Source: Paraburkholderia ferrariae NBRC 106233
GTDB lineage: Bacteria > Pseudomonadota > Gammaproteobacteria > Burkholderiales > Burkholderiaceae
Reading direction: 5' to 3'
Length of the DNA stretch: 64,000 nt
Assembly (NCBI RefSeq): GCF_000685035.1
Contig: NZ_BAYB01000004.1
Coordinates: forward strand, 310,001 to 374,000
In this document: in pieces, positions 27,348 to 36,466 of the stretch
Numbering within the stretch: the first letter of the stretch is position 1
Layout of the letters: every line of letters starts with the position of its first letter
Translations under genes and position numbers: made by a program
The notes under the pieces: model-generated
What the model was told of the DNA's origin: nothing
The model's database searches: none
The model's input: only the letters and a program-made list of their open reading frames with translations

Positions 27348-28331
27348 ATGATCAAGACGAATTCTTCCGACGGGTTCGGGACCCGGCCTCGAGGATCTGC
27401 GAGGGCAAACCTATGCGTAGAGCTACCCGACGAACTGAATCGATGGGTCGACGATTTCGACCGTCATCTGTCGCGCGTGGTTGGACTCGCAGCAACGACC
27501 CGGCACCAATATTGTTTCTACGTTCGCCGATTTTTGGCTGAGCTTCGTGTAGCCGCCTTTCCGGATCGCTCCGCGTTGCGGGCGGAGGCATTCACCAATT
27601 TCGTTCGACAGGAGGCCGGTCGCCTTCACGGGCATTCGCGCAACCAACCCGGTACTGCGATGCGGGCCTGGCTCAGATATCTTGTTTTCTGCGGAGTGGT
27701 GAACACTGGGCTAGAAGCCGCAATTCCTTCAATGCCTCAATGGAAACACGCATCACTGCCGGTCCATCTCACTATCGATGAAACCGAACGCGTGCTCGGG
27801 GCAGCATTGGATAGTAGTCCGCACGAGCTGCGCAACCATGCCATCGTGCTAATCCTGGCGAGAATGGGATTGCGAGCCTGCGAGGTCAGGCACCTGACGC
27901 TCGATGATATCAACTGGGCAGAAGGGTGCGTGGGTATTGCCCCCGGGAAGTCCCATCGCGAACGACGCTTGCCTTTGCCTCGCGATGTTGGTGAGGCTCT
28001 GTATGCGTATCTTCATCATGAACGTCCTGCCAGCCTCTGTCGCACGATCTTTCTGAGCACCAAAGAGCCGTACGGGCCGATTCTGGACTCTTCGGTAATA
28101 TCGAGAACCGTCCGCCGCGCGATGACCCGAGCAGGCGTGGTGGGCATCCCGGCCGCTGCGCACGCGCTCCGCCACACGGCAGCAACCCAGATGGTGTGCC
28201 GAGGGGCGAACTTCAAGGATATCGCCGACGTGCTGGGGCACGCGTCATTGGCGACGACGGCGATCTACGCCAAGCTCGACGTCGCCAAGCTCGTGCAAGT
28301 GGCACTACCGTGGCCGGGAGCGAGATCATGA
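27348..28331 (+). CDS. ritA: RIT-3 tyrosine recombinase A
   Basis: 327 residues. The ATG follows an AGGAGAAGCTG leader with a good Shine-Dalgarno. The core-binding region (ELPDELNRWVDDFDRHLSR) is followed by the catalytic domain: Arg in RMGLRACEVRHL, Lys in IAPGKSHRERRLPLP, His and Arg in AHALRHTAATQM, His in VLGHASLATT and Tyr in TAIYAKL. It ends PWPGARS, like RitA of RIT-1 and RIT-2. The TGA overlaps the ritB ATG. Confidence 0.92.
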   Translation: MIKTNSSDGFGTRPRGSARANLCVELPDELNRWVDDFDRHLSRVVGLAATTRHQYCFYVRRFLAELRVAAFPDRSALRAEAFTNFVRQEAGRLHGHSRNQPGTAMRAWLRYLVFCGVVNTGLEAAIPSMPQWKHASLPVHLTIDETERVLGAALDSSPHELRNHAIVLILARMGLRACEVRHLTLDDINWAEGCVGIAPGKSHRERRLPLPRDVGEALYAYLHHERPASLCRTIFLSTKEPYGPILDSSVISRTVRRAMTRAGVVGIPAAAHALRHTAATQMVCRGANFKDIADVLGHASLATTAIYAKLDVAKLVQVALPWPGARS

Positions 28332-29284
28332 ACGGCCACCTTGAGTTGCAGAACCACCTTGAAGCCTATCTTGCTGTTCGGGAGGCTCTTGGGTTTAACG
28401 ATACAGCCAGAAAGGTGTTGCTGCGAAACTTCGTCGAGTATGCCGTCTCTAGTGACGGGCGGTGGCCAATTGACGCTCAACTTGCGGTGGACTGGGCATG
28501 CGGCCCGGCATCCCTTCGAGGTCCCGCCGGGCAGGCAAGTCGCCTTTCCACCGTCCGAAGATTCCTTTGCTATCTGCGAGCCAGCGTCCCGGAAACACAG
28601 GTTCCCGGCGACGGGTTGATTGCTCGAGCGCGCCGGCGCCGGCCCTACATCTTCACGCAACAGGAACTCGTCAGCATTCTGGATGCCGCCGCCGCGATGC
28701 GGCCGGGTCGCGCGCTGCGGCCGCACGTATACGTGTCGATGATCGGCCTGTTGGCCAGCACAGGAATACGCGCAGGCGAGGCCATTCGGTTGACCATCAA
28801 CGACGTGCTACTCGACGCTGATCCGCCACGGATTCTCGTTCTCGAGACCAAGTTTGGCAAGTCGAGGATCGTGCCGCTGCATGTGACGGCAGCGGAGAAG
28901 TTAAAGGCCTACGTGCGGCTTCGCGAGCAACTGGGCTACGCCGGGCTATCGGATCTGTTCTTCATGTCCGAAATCGGAACGTCGATCGACTACGGATTCT
29001 TCGCGACCTGGTTTACACGTACGGCGCACCGGCTAGGCATGCTGCCGTCTTCCGACGCGCGGCGACCAACCCTCCACAGCCTCCGTCACACGTTCGCCGT
29101 CGAGCGACTGACCCAATGGAGTCTGGTGGGGGCGCCAGTCCAGCAATGGATACCAAATCTGTCGGTCTACCTGGGACATGTCAGTCCCGTGGAAACGTAC
29201 TGGTACCTAACCGCGACGCCAGCGCTCCTGCTGACCGCGGCGATGGCATTTCGGGAATACGTCAGCCTGGGAGAAGCAAAATGA
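28328..29284 (+). CDS. ritB: RIT-3 tyrosine recombinase B
   Basis: 318 residues starting at the ATG within ATGA after ritA. The frame upstream to 28196 is read-through of ritA. Landmarks are YIFTQQELVSILDAAAA, STGIRAGEAIRL (Arg), LHSLRHTFAVERLTQW (HxxR), SVYLGHVSPVETYWY (His, Tyr) and LTATPALLLTAAMAF near the end. Catalytic residues are complete. It is coupled to ritC by another ATGA overlap. Confidence 0.92.
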   Translation: MNGHLELQNHLEAYLAVREALGFNDTARKVLLRNFVEYAVSSDGRWPIDAQLAVDWACGPASLRGPAGQASRLSTVRRFLCYLRASVPETQVPGDGLIARARRRRPYIFTQQELVSILDAAAAMRPGRALRPHVYVSMIGLLASTGIRAGEAIRLTINDVLLDADPPRILVLETKFGKSRIVPLHVTAAEKLKAYVRLREQLGYAGLSDLFFMSEIGTSIDYGFFATWFTRTAHRLGMLPSSDARRPTLHSLRHTFAVERLTQWSLVGAPVQQWIPNLSVYLGHVSPVETYWYLTATPALLLTAAMAFREYVSLGEAK

Positions 29285-30279
29285 AGACCACCACCATGAT
29301 CGGCCCACTGCTGCAGGGCTTCTTCGTCGAGCATCTGCTTGCCCATAAACACGTCAGTCCTCGGACTGTTTCGAGTTACCGGGACACGTTTCGCATGTTG
29401 CTCCAGTTTGTACGGGATCGAACCCACACCGAGCCTTCGTCATTGCGCGTGGCCGCGCTGGATGCGCCAATCATTCTGTCGTTTCTCGATCATCTGGAAT
29501 TTGCGCGACACAACTCAGCACGCTCGCGCAACGTCCGGCTTGCGGCAATCCGCAGTTTCTTCCGATGGGTTGCTCTATGCGATCCCGAGCTGGCTGGGCT
29601 GGCAACACGCGTTCTTGCCATACCTGCGAAGCGGACCGATCGAAGGCTTGTGCAGTCGCTCAGCCGCGCCGAAGTTGATGCGGTGCTTGCTGCGCCCGAC
29701 CGGTCCCAATGGCTCGGGCGCCGTGATCATGCATTGCTGTTGACGCTGTATAACACCGGCGCTCGTGTTTCAGAAATCACGGCGCTTCACCAGGCGCAGG
29801 TTCAGTTCGGCAGCAGCACGTTCATTAACCTGAAGGGGAAAGGCCGCAAGGAGCGGAGCATCCCATTGTGGTCAAATACTGCCCAAATCCTGAAGGCATG
29901 GTTCCATGAACTGGAGGGTACCCACTCGCCGATCGCGTTTCCCAGTCACCGTGGGCGGCAGCTATCGCGTAACGGTGTCGACTACATTCTGCAGCAGGCC
30001 ATCAGCCGGGCAAGTTCGCATTGTCCAAGCCTGACAGACAAGCGCATTTCTCCGCATGTTGTGAGGCACACGACCGCGGCACATTTGCTGCAGGCCGGCG
30101 TCGACATCAGTATCATCGCCCTCTGGCTCGGTCACGAGAGTATCGAGACCACGCACATCTACATCGACGCTGACCTCGCAACAAAGGAGCGAGCCCTTGA
30201 GAAGCTGGCGCCCACAGACGCAACTTCACTGCGGTTCAAGCCCACCGACAGCGTGCTTGCCTTCCTTCAACAACTCTGA
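29281..30279 (+). CDS. ritC: RIT-3 tyrosine recombinase C
   Basis: 332 residues beginning MKTTTMIGPLLQGFFVEHLL at the ATGA overlap. The catalytic set is Arg in NTGARVSEITAL, Lys in NLKGKGRKERSIPL, His/Arg in SPHVVRHTTAAHLLQAG, His in LWLGHESIETT and Tyr in THIYIDAD. The C-terminus LAFLQQL is shared almost codon for codon with the relic in the miniature element at 43435-43560. Confidence 0.92.
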   Translation: MKTTTMIGPLLQGFFVEHLLAHKHVSPRTVSSYRDTFRMLLQFVRDRTHTEPSSLRVAALDAPIILSFLDHLEFARHNSARSRNVRLAAIRSFFRWVALCDPELAGLATRVLAIPAKRTDRRLVQSLSRAEVDAVLAAPDRSQWLGRRDHALLLTLYNTGARVSEITALHQAQVQFGSSTFINLKGKGRKERSIPLWSNTAQILKAWFHELEGTHSPIAFPSHRGRQLSRNGVDYILQQAISRASSHCPSLTDKRISPHVVRHTTAAHLLQAGVDISIIALWLGHESIETTHIYIDADLATKERALEKLAPTDATSLRFKPTDSVLAFLQQL

Positions 30280-30333
30280 TTATCTACAGTTGATCCGTCG
30301 GCAATCCAGAAACATCGGATCGCCAGCGGACCA

Positions 30334-30362
30334 ACTGCGTACAACCCGGAACTGTATCTAAA
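30334..30362 (-). repeat. RIT-3 right inverted repeat
   Basis: 29 bp perfect match to 27195-27223 in reverse complement. It is followed by AAGCGCGAATTCC with no palindromic core. Confidence 0.9.
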
Positions 30363-30437
30363 AGCGCGAATTCCTATCATAAGCGTCTAGGTTATATAAA
30401 CCGGAAAGATCATGCCGTTTCAGAGCAGTTTGAACCC

Positions 30438-30527
30438 CTATCCATCCGCGAAGGCGTTCCGGATCTGTTGCGCTCGCCTGACTTCGGCGCTGTGCAGGTA
30501 AATCGACGTGGTCGCGAATCGATCGGT
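30438..30527 (-). pseudogene. 3' remnant of a phage-type tyrosine recombinase
   Basis: The last codons of a minus-strand frame read DRFATTSIYLHSAEVRRAQQ and then IRNAFADG, the sequence around the catalytic Tyr and C-terminus of a phage-integrase-type enzyme. Upstream codons lose the homology. A short relic only. Confidence 0.55.
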
Positions 30528-30760
30528 CAGGGAGATCGGACCCGCACATGTCAGCCGTCGCGGCAGCGACAGTCTGGAGCCTTCAATTCGCTGCGCGCAA
30601 CCGGGCGCCGAACGGCGAGCGGCGCTGTCATGTGCGCGGAAGGTTCCACACGACCCGGCCCTTAGGACGGACTTCGAAAGTTTAGGATGCGCCCTTACAA
30701 ATGCATTGCGGCCGATGCCAGTATCCGACGAGTGACGACACAAAGCCCACGCCATGCGTC

Positions 30761-32107
30761 TCACACAACTGTGACCGTGACGCAGAGTCCAGAGCGCGCG
30801 GGCTCGTCGGAATAAGTCAGACCTAGATGCCAGCCTAGCCGGTCTGCGATTGTTTTGACAATGCAAAGCCCAAGGCCCGAGCCCTCCTGATTGCTGCCAA
30901 GCACGCGATAGAAGGGATCGAAAACCCGTGCACGTTCCGCAGGCGCGATGCCGGGCCCGGAATCCTTCACTGCAAGCCGCACATGCTTCTGCTGGATGGT
31001 CACGGAAAGATCAACCCGGCCGCCTTCCGGCGTGTACCGGATCGCGTTGTCGACGAGATTTTTCACAAGCGTTCGAACTTCAATTTCATTCGCGCTAATT
31101 TGCACGTCGTCGCCACTCTCGATGCCGATATCGATCTGCTTCGCCGCGGCCAGCGGCATCAGGTCTTCCAGTACCCGGCGATAGACCTGGAGAATTGAGA
31201 CCGATGAGGAGGCGTCCACGGGTGCGGACTGGATTCGCGCTAACGTTAGCAGCTGATCGAGTTGCGAACGCCCGCGTTCAATGCCTCGTCGCAGATCGGC
31301 CAGGCGTTCGGACGCCTGAGGTGACATTGGAATCCGCGCGAGACGTTCCGCCTGAAGGGAAAAAGCGGTCATCGGCGAGCGCAGTTCATGCGCCGCGTCT
31401 GCAATGAAGCGTTGCTGGGTTTCCATCGACTGCCCGACGCGGGCGAGCAATCTGTTGATTGCGGCGACGAACGACTGCACCTCGACTGGAATGTCCCGCT
31501 CGTTGAGCGGGTACAGATCCTGCTCTTTCCGCGCTTCGACACCAATGGCCAGTGACGCAATCGGTAAAAACATGCGTTTGACCAGTTGGGCGACGATGAT
31601 CAGAAGTATTGGTACCAGCACCAGGAACGGCGTCACGGTGCGAAACGCGCTACCTGTTGCAATCTCATCGCGTAGTCCCGTCTCCTGTGCTACTGCAACG
31701 CGACGGCCCGCAGCCGCGGTATGAATCAGCACGCGAAACGATTCGCCGCCAAAGCTCATTGTATAAATACCATCGGCGATGTTCTGGGGGATCTCCAGAG
31801 GCTGGGTATCTCCATCTCCCGCCCCGCCGGAATGGTCGTTGGTGAAGTACTGGACGATAACGCGCGACTCTTCGCCGCCACCAGTCGAATGGAGCGCACC
31901 AGTGGTGTCACCAAGGGAGACGGGCGTCTGACTGAGAAGCGTTGCGACTTGCCGCAAGACATCATCCTGAAGCTCATGAGCTTCATCGAGCGCTGAAACA
32001 AAGGCCGAGATGCCCGCAATGATCGCGACCGCAAAGATCGCCACACACAACCAGAGCGAGATGCGAAATCGGACGGAATGCTTCAGCCTGAAGGCGAAAC
32101 CATCCAT
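30761..32107 (-). CDS. Sensor histidine kinase (QseC/PmrB type)
   Basis: 448 residues. The first membrane helix is at about residues 15-38 and a periplasmic sensor region of about 130 residues follows. The second membrane helix is near 165-185 (FLVLVPILLIIVAQLV), then a HAMP linker. The H-box is AAHELRSPMTAFSLQAERLA, and the ATPase domain has N (NLVDNAIRYTPEGG), G1 (KDSGPGIAPAE), F (DPFYR) and G2 (GSGLGLCIVKT). All catalytic boxes are intact. The gene overlaps the response regulator by 25 bp and closes a four-gene operon with the two COG4705 proteins. Confidence 0.95.
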   Translation of the reverse strand: MDGFAFRLKHSVRFRISLWLCVAIFAVAIIAGISAFVSALDEAHELQDDVLRQVATLLSQTPVSLGDTTGALHSTGGGEESRVIVQYFTNDHSGGAGDGDTQPLEIPQNIADGIYTMSFGGESFRVLIHTAAAGRRVAVAQETGLRDEIATGSAFRTVTPFLVLVPILLIIVAQLVKRMFLPIASLAIGVEARKEQDLYPLNERDIPVEVQSFVAAINRLLARVGQSMETQQRFIADAAHELRSPMTAFSLQAERLARIPMSPQASERLADLRRGIERGRSQLDQLLTLARIQSAPVDASSSVSILQVYRRVLEDLMPLAAAKQIDIGIESGDDVQISANEIEVRTLVKNLVDNAIRYTPEGGRVDLSVTIQQKHVRLAVKDSGPGIAPAERARVFDPFYRVLGSNQEGSGLGLCIVKTIADRLGWHLGLTYSDEPARSGLCVTVTVV

Positions 32108-32748
32108 CCGGCCCCCCTGATATTGCGGATCAGATCGGTGCCGAGTTTTCGTCGCAATACATGTATCAGGTATTCGACCGCGTTGCTCTCAACTTCTTCA
32201 CCCCAGCCATAGATTCGCTCTTCCAGTTCCGCCCGTGACAGGATGGCGCCGGGACGGATCAGGAGGGCACGGAGCAATGCAAATTCGCGATTCGACAGTT
32301 GCAGGGGTTCGCCGTTTCGAACGGACACCTCCCGGGTCGCCAGATTAAGCGTCACCGTCCCGTTGGACAGGGACGGCGACGCGTTGCCATTCCGGCGACG
32401 CAGCACTGCGCGCATACGGGCAAGGAGTTCCGCGATCTCGAATGGCTTCAGAACGTAGTCATCAGCTCCTTCATCGAGACCCTGAAGCCGGTCCTCAAGT
32501 CCGTCCCGAGCAGTGATAATGAGCAAGGGAACAGCATTGGCGTTACCGCGGATCGCCTTCAGAACTTGCATGCCGTCTGTTCCAGGAAGTCCAAGGTCGA
32601 GCAGCACCAGATCATAGTAGTGGGTTTGAAGCGCCGTAAGACCGGCGCTGCCGCTTTTTACCCAGTCCGCCGCATACGAAGCGTCCTTCAACGCTCCCTC
32701 GATGGCTTCGCCGATCATCGGATCGTCTTCCAGCAGCAGTACCCTCAT
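32083..32748 (-). CDS. OmpR-family response regulator
   Basis: 221 residues. The receiver domain (1-120) has the acidic pair in LLLEDDPMIGEA, phospho-acceptor Asp in LVLLDLGLPGTDG, Thr in LLIITARDG and Lys in DDYVLKPFE. The OmpR-type winged helix (about 125-221) has SNREFALLRALLIRPGAILS and LRRKLGTDLIRNIRGAGWMV. It is the partner of the overlapping kinase. It starts 21 bp after the second COG4705 gene and so is probably cotranscribed with it. Confidence 0.95.
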   Translation of the reverse strand: MRVLLLEDDPMIGEAIEGALKDASYAADWVKSGSAGLTALQTHYYDLVLLDLGLPGTDGMQVLKAIRGNANAVPLLIITARDGLEDRLQGLDEGADDYVLKPFEIAELLARMRAVLRRRNGNASPSLSNGTVTLNLATREVSVRNGEPLQLSNREFALLRALLIRPGAILSRAELEERIYGWGEEVESNAVEYLIHVLRRKLGTDLIRNIRGAGWMVSPSG

Positions 32749-32769
32749 AGTTACCCCGCGAACTGGCTA

Positions 32770-33555
32770 TCAATGGGATCTGGACGCAGCGCGCTGCCTG
32801 AACAAAAAAATGCTGCCGACGATAAATGTCAACAACGCCGCGGAAGCAGTATAGCGGCTCAAGGCGAGACCACCAGCGTTCACCGGTTTGTCGAGAAAAT
32901 CGCCCACAACCGCCCCCAGCGGCCGGGTCAGTACGAATGCGATCCAGAAGAGCATCGTGCGCGATACCCTGGTCCAGAAATACGCAGCGACGACGACGGC
33001 GAGCAGGGCGGCGAAAACGAGAGCACCGCCCGTGTAGCCAAGTCTTGCTGTATCGGCTGTCCAGTCTCCCAATGCGGTGCCGAGCGTCTGGGAAAACATG
33101 ATGGTTATCCAATAAAACAGCTCAGCCTTGGGTGATCCGATTGACGAAACGGAGATGGAGCCCATTTCGCGATACCAGACAATCAGCGAGACGCATAGTA
33201 GCGCAAGAAGAAGCGACGCCCCTCCCGCATAACCGATGCCGAGTGACCTGTCAGCAAAGTCAGCCATGGTGGTGCCGACCGTGGTACTCGCGATAATCGT
33301 TGCCCAGTACAGTGGAGGCTGGAAGAACCTGGACCGGATCTGCGCAGTTACGGCCGCCAGAAACACGACAGCAAAGATAAGCGTTCCAACGAGATAGCCG
33401 AGATTCATCGACATCGACACGGCATCCCCACCGGTCTCGCCGAGGGTAGTCGCAGCAATCTTCAACATCCAGAACAGCAGCGTAACCTCTGGAACTTTAA
33501 CGAGGGCGTTGTCCATGCTGCGATCTGGCGGGCGATGTATGGGCGAATCAGACAC
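32770..33555 (-). CDS. COG4705-type membrane protein, second paralogue
   Basis: 261 residues with about eight membrane helices. A motif repeats through the chain: KIAATTLGETGGDAVS, IASTTVGTTMADFADR, MFSQTLGTALGDWTAD and LTRPLGAVVGDFLDKP. Each has TxG/GxxxxD-like residues at the start of a helix, suggesting internal duplication around a shared binding site. Function is unknown; the acidic-in-membrane pattern suggests cation handling. It overlaps the upstream paralogue by 8 bp. Encoded with a two-component system that may sense or control it. Confidence 0.85.
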   Translation of the reverse strand: MSDSPIHRPPDRSMDNALVKVPEVTLLFWMLKIAATTLGETGGDAVSMSMNLGYLVGTLIFAVVFLAAVTAQIRSRFFQPPLYWATIIASTTVGTTMADFADRSLGIGYAGGASLLLALLCVSLIVWYREMGSISVSSIGSPKAELFYWITIMFSQTLGTALGDWTADTARLGYTGGALVFAALLAVVVAAYFWTRVSRTMLFWIAFVLTRPLGAVVGDFLDKPVNAGGLALSRYTASAALLTFIVGSIFLFRQRAASRSH

Positions 33556-34324
33556 GTTGTTCTCCGAGTGGGTATCTGTAAATGGATAGGCAGGCGATCA
33601 GACATGCGATGGTCGCGAGGAAGATGATACTTGTCATCGTCGTTCCGAGGCCGAGGCCGCCGTTGGTTACCGGCCGTGCCAGCAGATCACCGCATGACGC
33701 ACCGAACGGGCGCGTCAGGATGTATGCCAGCCAGAAACAAAGCGTGGTGTTTGCCTTCAACACAGAGCGTGCCAGGGCAATGAAGACAATCATGGAGCCG
33801 AAGAGCAGAGCGGCGTTGGCGTAGCCGGTGCCCAGACCTTCTGCTATCCAGTCGCCGGCTGCTGTGCCGAGCGCAAACGTGAGCAGGATAGCAGCCCAAT
33901 AGAAATATTCGCGACCACGGGTATCGATTGCCTGGATAGAAAGCGTGCGTTCTTTCGCGTACCAGATCGCAAAGACGATCACAAGTGCGGTACCAAAGGC
34001 CGCAGTCGAGACTGCGAGCGGGACCGCAAAGGTGTCGGATAGATTGTCGGTGACCAGCGTGCCGAACACGCTTATACAGACGACGCAGAACCAGTATAAG
34101 GCGGGCACATATCGTTTCGCGCGTATCTGGAAAAACAGGCTGCCCGCGAGCAGGCAAGCCATGATGATCGAAGTTCCGGCCAGACCAAGCTTCAGGTTGA
34201 TGCTCAGATAATCTGCGGCCGTTTCACCCACCGTCGTGGACATCATTTTGATTATCCAGAAGACGAGTGTGATCTCCGGGACCTTGTTTAGCCATTTGAC
34301 GGCCGTGGGCGAGCTTGGATTCAT
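33548..34324 (-). CDS. COG4705-type membrane protein, first paralogue
   Basis: 258 residues, same architecture as its neighbour. Repeat motifs are KMMSTTVGETAADYLS, ISVFGTLVTDNLSD, FALGTAAGDWIAEG and LTRPFGASCGDLLARP. Polytopic inner-membrane protein with no cleavable leader. It is the first gene of the four-gene operon running to 30761, so the promoter should lie between 34325 and the DUF4148 gene. Tandem paralogues imply either a heterodimer or recent duplication. Confidence 0.85.
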   Translation of the reverse strand: MNPSSPTAVKWLNKVPEITLVFWIIKMMSTTVGETAADYLSINLKLGLAGTSIIMACLLAGSLFFQIRAKRYVPALYWFCVVCISVFGTLVTDNLSDTFAVPLAVSTAAFGTALVIVFAIWYAKERTLSIQAIDTRGREYFYWAAILLTFALGTAAGDWIAEGLGTGYANAALLFGSMIVFIALARSVLKANTTLCFWLAYILTRPFGASCGDLLARPVTNGGLGLGTTMTSIIFLATIACLIACLSIYRYPLGEQRV

Positions 34325-34517
34325 GGACGTTTCTTATTGGGGAATATGAGCGGGCGCCGCCATCACCTTTCCCGCACTAATTGCACTGCGAATGATTCGC
34401 TCGCACGCGCGAGCAATAGAGTTTCCCCGCCGGCCCGCTGGGAGCCGAAGAGCACACGGCCGTTTCCTGCCTATGTGATCTTCGGCTCGCGCTCACGACC
34501 TGCGCGAAGGAGCCCCA

Positions 34518-34844
34518 TCAGTGGTGAGCATAAAGATTCGACCGCGCGGATCCGGTGTGGCTACGCGTGCCCGACTGGGACGCGCCGGTCGGCTCGGTGC
34601 CCATACCCGTGTCGGACATCGGCATCGCAGCTCTTTTAGCGGCAACGCGGGCCTCAGCCGCCTGAATGTCGGCAGGATAGGTTGCATCGTCGCGCCTTGC
34701 CGGGTTGTAGCCAGCCTTTTCCATCTGGACGAGATCGGCGCGCACCTGTGCCCGGGTAACCGGGCCGGTTGACTGTTGGGCGAAGGCGATGACGGGAGCC
34801 GTCAGCGCGGCAACTGTGATGATTGAACGAATTAACGATTTCAT
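34518..34844 (-). CDS. DUF4148 secreted protein
   Basis: 108 residues with a clear signal peptide (MKSLIRSIITVAALTAPVIA, cleavage after FA). The DUF4148 core follows: TRAQVRADLVQMEKAGYNPA and DATYPADIQAAEARVAA. A low-complexity Ser/Gly/His tail ends the chain. Periplasmic, function unknown; in Burkholderia such genes commonly sit beside two-component and PepSY genes, as here. Confidence 0.9.
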   Translation of the reverse strand: MKSLIRSIITVAALTAPVIAFAQQSTGPVTRAQVRADLVQMEKAGYNPARRDDATYPADIQAAEARVAAKRAAMPMSDTGMGTEPTGASQSGTRSHTGSARSNLYAHH

Positions 34845-34986
34845 GGCTGCTCCTGCGAGAATAGTTGGCTTTCTGGAGCGGCATTCGCCGCGACCGTGAA
34901 CCCATTCTAGGGCGGCTGACTTAGGTGAAGCTTAGCCGCCTGCTATCTCTGCCGAAGTTGAGGTATTTCGCGAATTCTCGCCGGTT

Positions 34987-35003
34987 CAGGTTCTCTTAAC
35001 CTG
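34987..35003. promoter_or_regulatory. Inverted repeat in the DUF4148/PepSY divergent promoter region
   Basis: CAGGTT-CTCTT-AACCTG has perfect 6-bp arms with a 5-bp spacer. It lies 47 bp before the PepSY start, in the gap between divergent genes. It is a plausible response-regulator site. Confidence 0.5.
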
Positions 35004-35049
35004 ATACATGCCAGCATGAAATCGTGGCAAATCAACATTGGAGTTCGAC

Positions 35050-35355
35050 ATGAAAAAGGGTTATTACTTTAGTCTGGCCTCGGCAGGTCTGCTCGTTACA
35101 AGTATCGCGGCACATGCTTTCACTGGTCAGGAATACTCGAAGGACGCAAAGATCAGCCTGAAGCAGGCGCGTGTGTCCGCTCTCAAGGCCCATCCTGGGA
35201 AGATCACCGACGAAGAACTTGAAAGAGAGGCGGGAGGTAGTGGGCTGCGTTACTCGTTCGACATTGCGACGAAACAGGGCACACAGGAAGTCGGAGTGGA
35301 CGCGCAAACGGGGTCGGTCCTCGAAAACAGCAGGGAAGGACCGAACCCGGACTGA
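35050..35355 (+). CDS. Periplasmic PepSY-domain protein
   Basis: 101 residues from ATG 35050. Signal peptide is MKKGYYFSLASAGLLVTSIA with cleavage near AHA-F. A single PepSY domain contains SLKQARVSALKAHPGKITDE and LRYSFDIATKQGTQEVGVDA, ending with a TGSVLENS strand. Such small PepSY proteins often accompany two-component systems and are thought to modulate peptidases or sensor kinases. Here it is convergent with a truncated kinase gene (35420-36466). Confidence 0.9.
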   Translation: MKKGYYFSLASAGLLVTSIAAHAFTGQEYSKDAKISLKQARVSALKAHPGKITDEELEREAGGSGLRYSFDIATKQGTQEVGVDAQTGSVLENSREGPNPD

Positions 35356-35419
35356 AATGGGCGCATCGGGGCGCACCACGGAGCCTGAAGTGTCTGGCGC
35401 TCGCCCCTGATCGACTTTT

Positions 35420-36466
35420 TCAGGAACGGAAGGCGACACGGCCACTGTTGAAGTACCGGCCCGCGTTGTCGACCAGGTTCGGTAGCACGAGGGCAAGCGC
35501 GAACTGGTTTGCGCCGACGTGCAGGCCGCGATTGACGTCGATCCGGTCTGGATGCCCTTGGCTTGCAGGATGTCGAACGAGGTCAAGCGCGGTCTCGATG
35601 GCACTGGCAAGACGCACGGGGCCGATATCGGACTGCGACTCTTCACGCGCAAGCAGCAGTAGCGCGTTGACCAGAACTATCATGGTGTTGGCTGCGCGAT
35701 CGATCTGCCGCAGGCGCGTCTTCGACTTCGCGTTGATCGACGCATCGTGGTCGAGAAGCTCGCAACTGGTCTTGATCGCCGTGAGCGGTGTGCGCAATTC
35801 ATGACTGACGTTGCCGGTGAACTCTTTCTCCCGCGCAATCATCTGTGCCATCTGCCCGTGATAGTCATTGAACGCGTCGACTAATTCCACGACTTCTGCT
35901 TCATCGTACCTGTCCGAATCGAGCGCACTCGATGCACCGAGCCTGAGTGCCTTGACCTGGCGGGCGAGGCCGGCAACCTGCCGGACCAGCAGACCAGACA
36001 GTCCAAACGCGAGCCAGAATGCGAGCAGCGCAAACACACCGGTGCCGAACATCAGTGCGTCAATCACCTGCCTGAAACGCTGCTCGTATGCGCTGAAGTC
36101 GTAGATCCGATAGACGCGTACATCGTCAAACGGTGCGATTGCCACATGGATTTCACGGCCGTTCACGATGATTTCGTGGGTGCCTTCGGCCAGATCCCTT
36201 ACCGAAGCCGGTAACGGCACGCTTACGCGGCCGCCTGTCGAAACATGACCACCGAGCCGAGGATCCAGAGGCGGCACAAGCGTTGGGTCCGACCGCCAGC
36301 TGTTCAGGACGCTCGCCATGTCGTCGGCGATCAGTGCAGTAATGAGCCGCTCCTCCTGCGCTTCGGCAAGCGCCTTCACACCAAGCGCCTGGGCCATGAG
36401 CAACAGGATCGCCAGCGCCGAAAAAACCAGCGCGACCTTGAAGCGTAGGCTACGGCGTCGTTGCAT
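35420..36466 (-). CDS. Sensor histidine kinase truncated in the ATPase domain
   Basis: 348 residues. Membrane helix at 12-32, short periplasmic sensor, second membrane helix near 135-160, HAMP, H-box (NVSHELRTPLTAIKTSCELL) and the start of the ATPase domain up to an N-box-like LPNLVDNAGRYF. The frame then ends in NSGRVAFRS with no G1, F or G2 boxes, about 90 residues short of the family length. It probably cannot bind ATP productively, though the phospho-acceptor His remains. It overlaps its response regulator by 17 bp. Confidence 0.85.
   Translation of the reverse strand: MQRRRSLRFKVALVFSALAILLLMAQALGVKALAEAQEERLITALIADDMASVLNSWRSDPTLVPPLDPRLGGHVSTGGRVSVPLPASVRDLAEGTHEIIVNGREIHVAIAPFDDVRVYRIYDFSAYEQRFRQVIDALMFGTGVFALLAFWLAFGLSGLLVRQVAGLARQVKALRLGASSALDSDRYDEAEVVELVDAFNDYHGQMAQMIAREKEFTGNVSHELRTPLTAIKTSCELLDHDASINAKSKTRLRQIDRAANTMIVLVNALLLLAREESQSDIGPVRLASAIETALDLVRHPASQGHPDRIDVNRGLHVGANQFALALVLPNLVDNAGRYFNSGRVAFRS

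Larger units (their letters stand above)
27155..30367 (+). mobile_element. RIT-3: intact recombinase-in-trio element
   Basis: Three plus-strand tyrosine recombinases with ATGA overlaps lie between 29-bp perfect inverted repeats (27195-27223 and 30334-30362, containing CAGTTCCGGGTTGTACGCAG). The left end extends outward through a palindromic core (27170-27189) to AGCCAAGATA at 27155. The right end lacks the core. All three genes are intact, making this the best candidate in the window for an active element. Confidence 0.9.

Noticed and set aside
30368..30760. Palindromic core expected at the RIT-3 right end
   Set aside because: The sequence after the right repeat (GCGCGAATTCCTATCATAAGCG) has no TYATGC-N8-GCATRA layout, so no second core is claimed.
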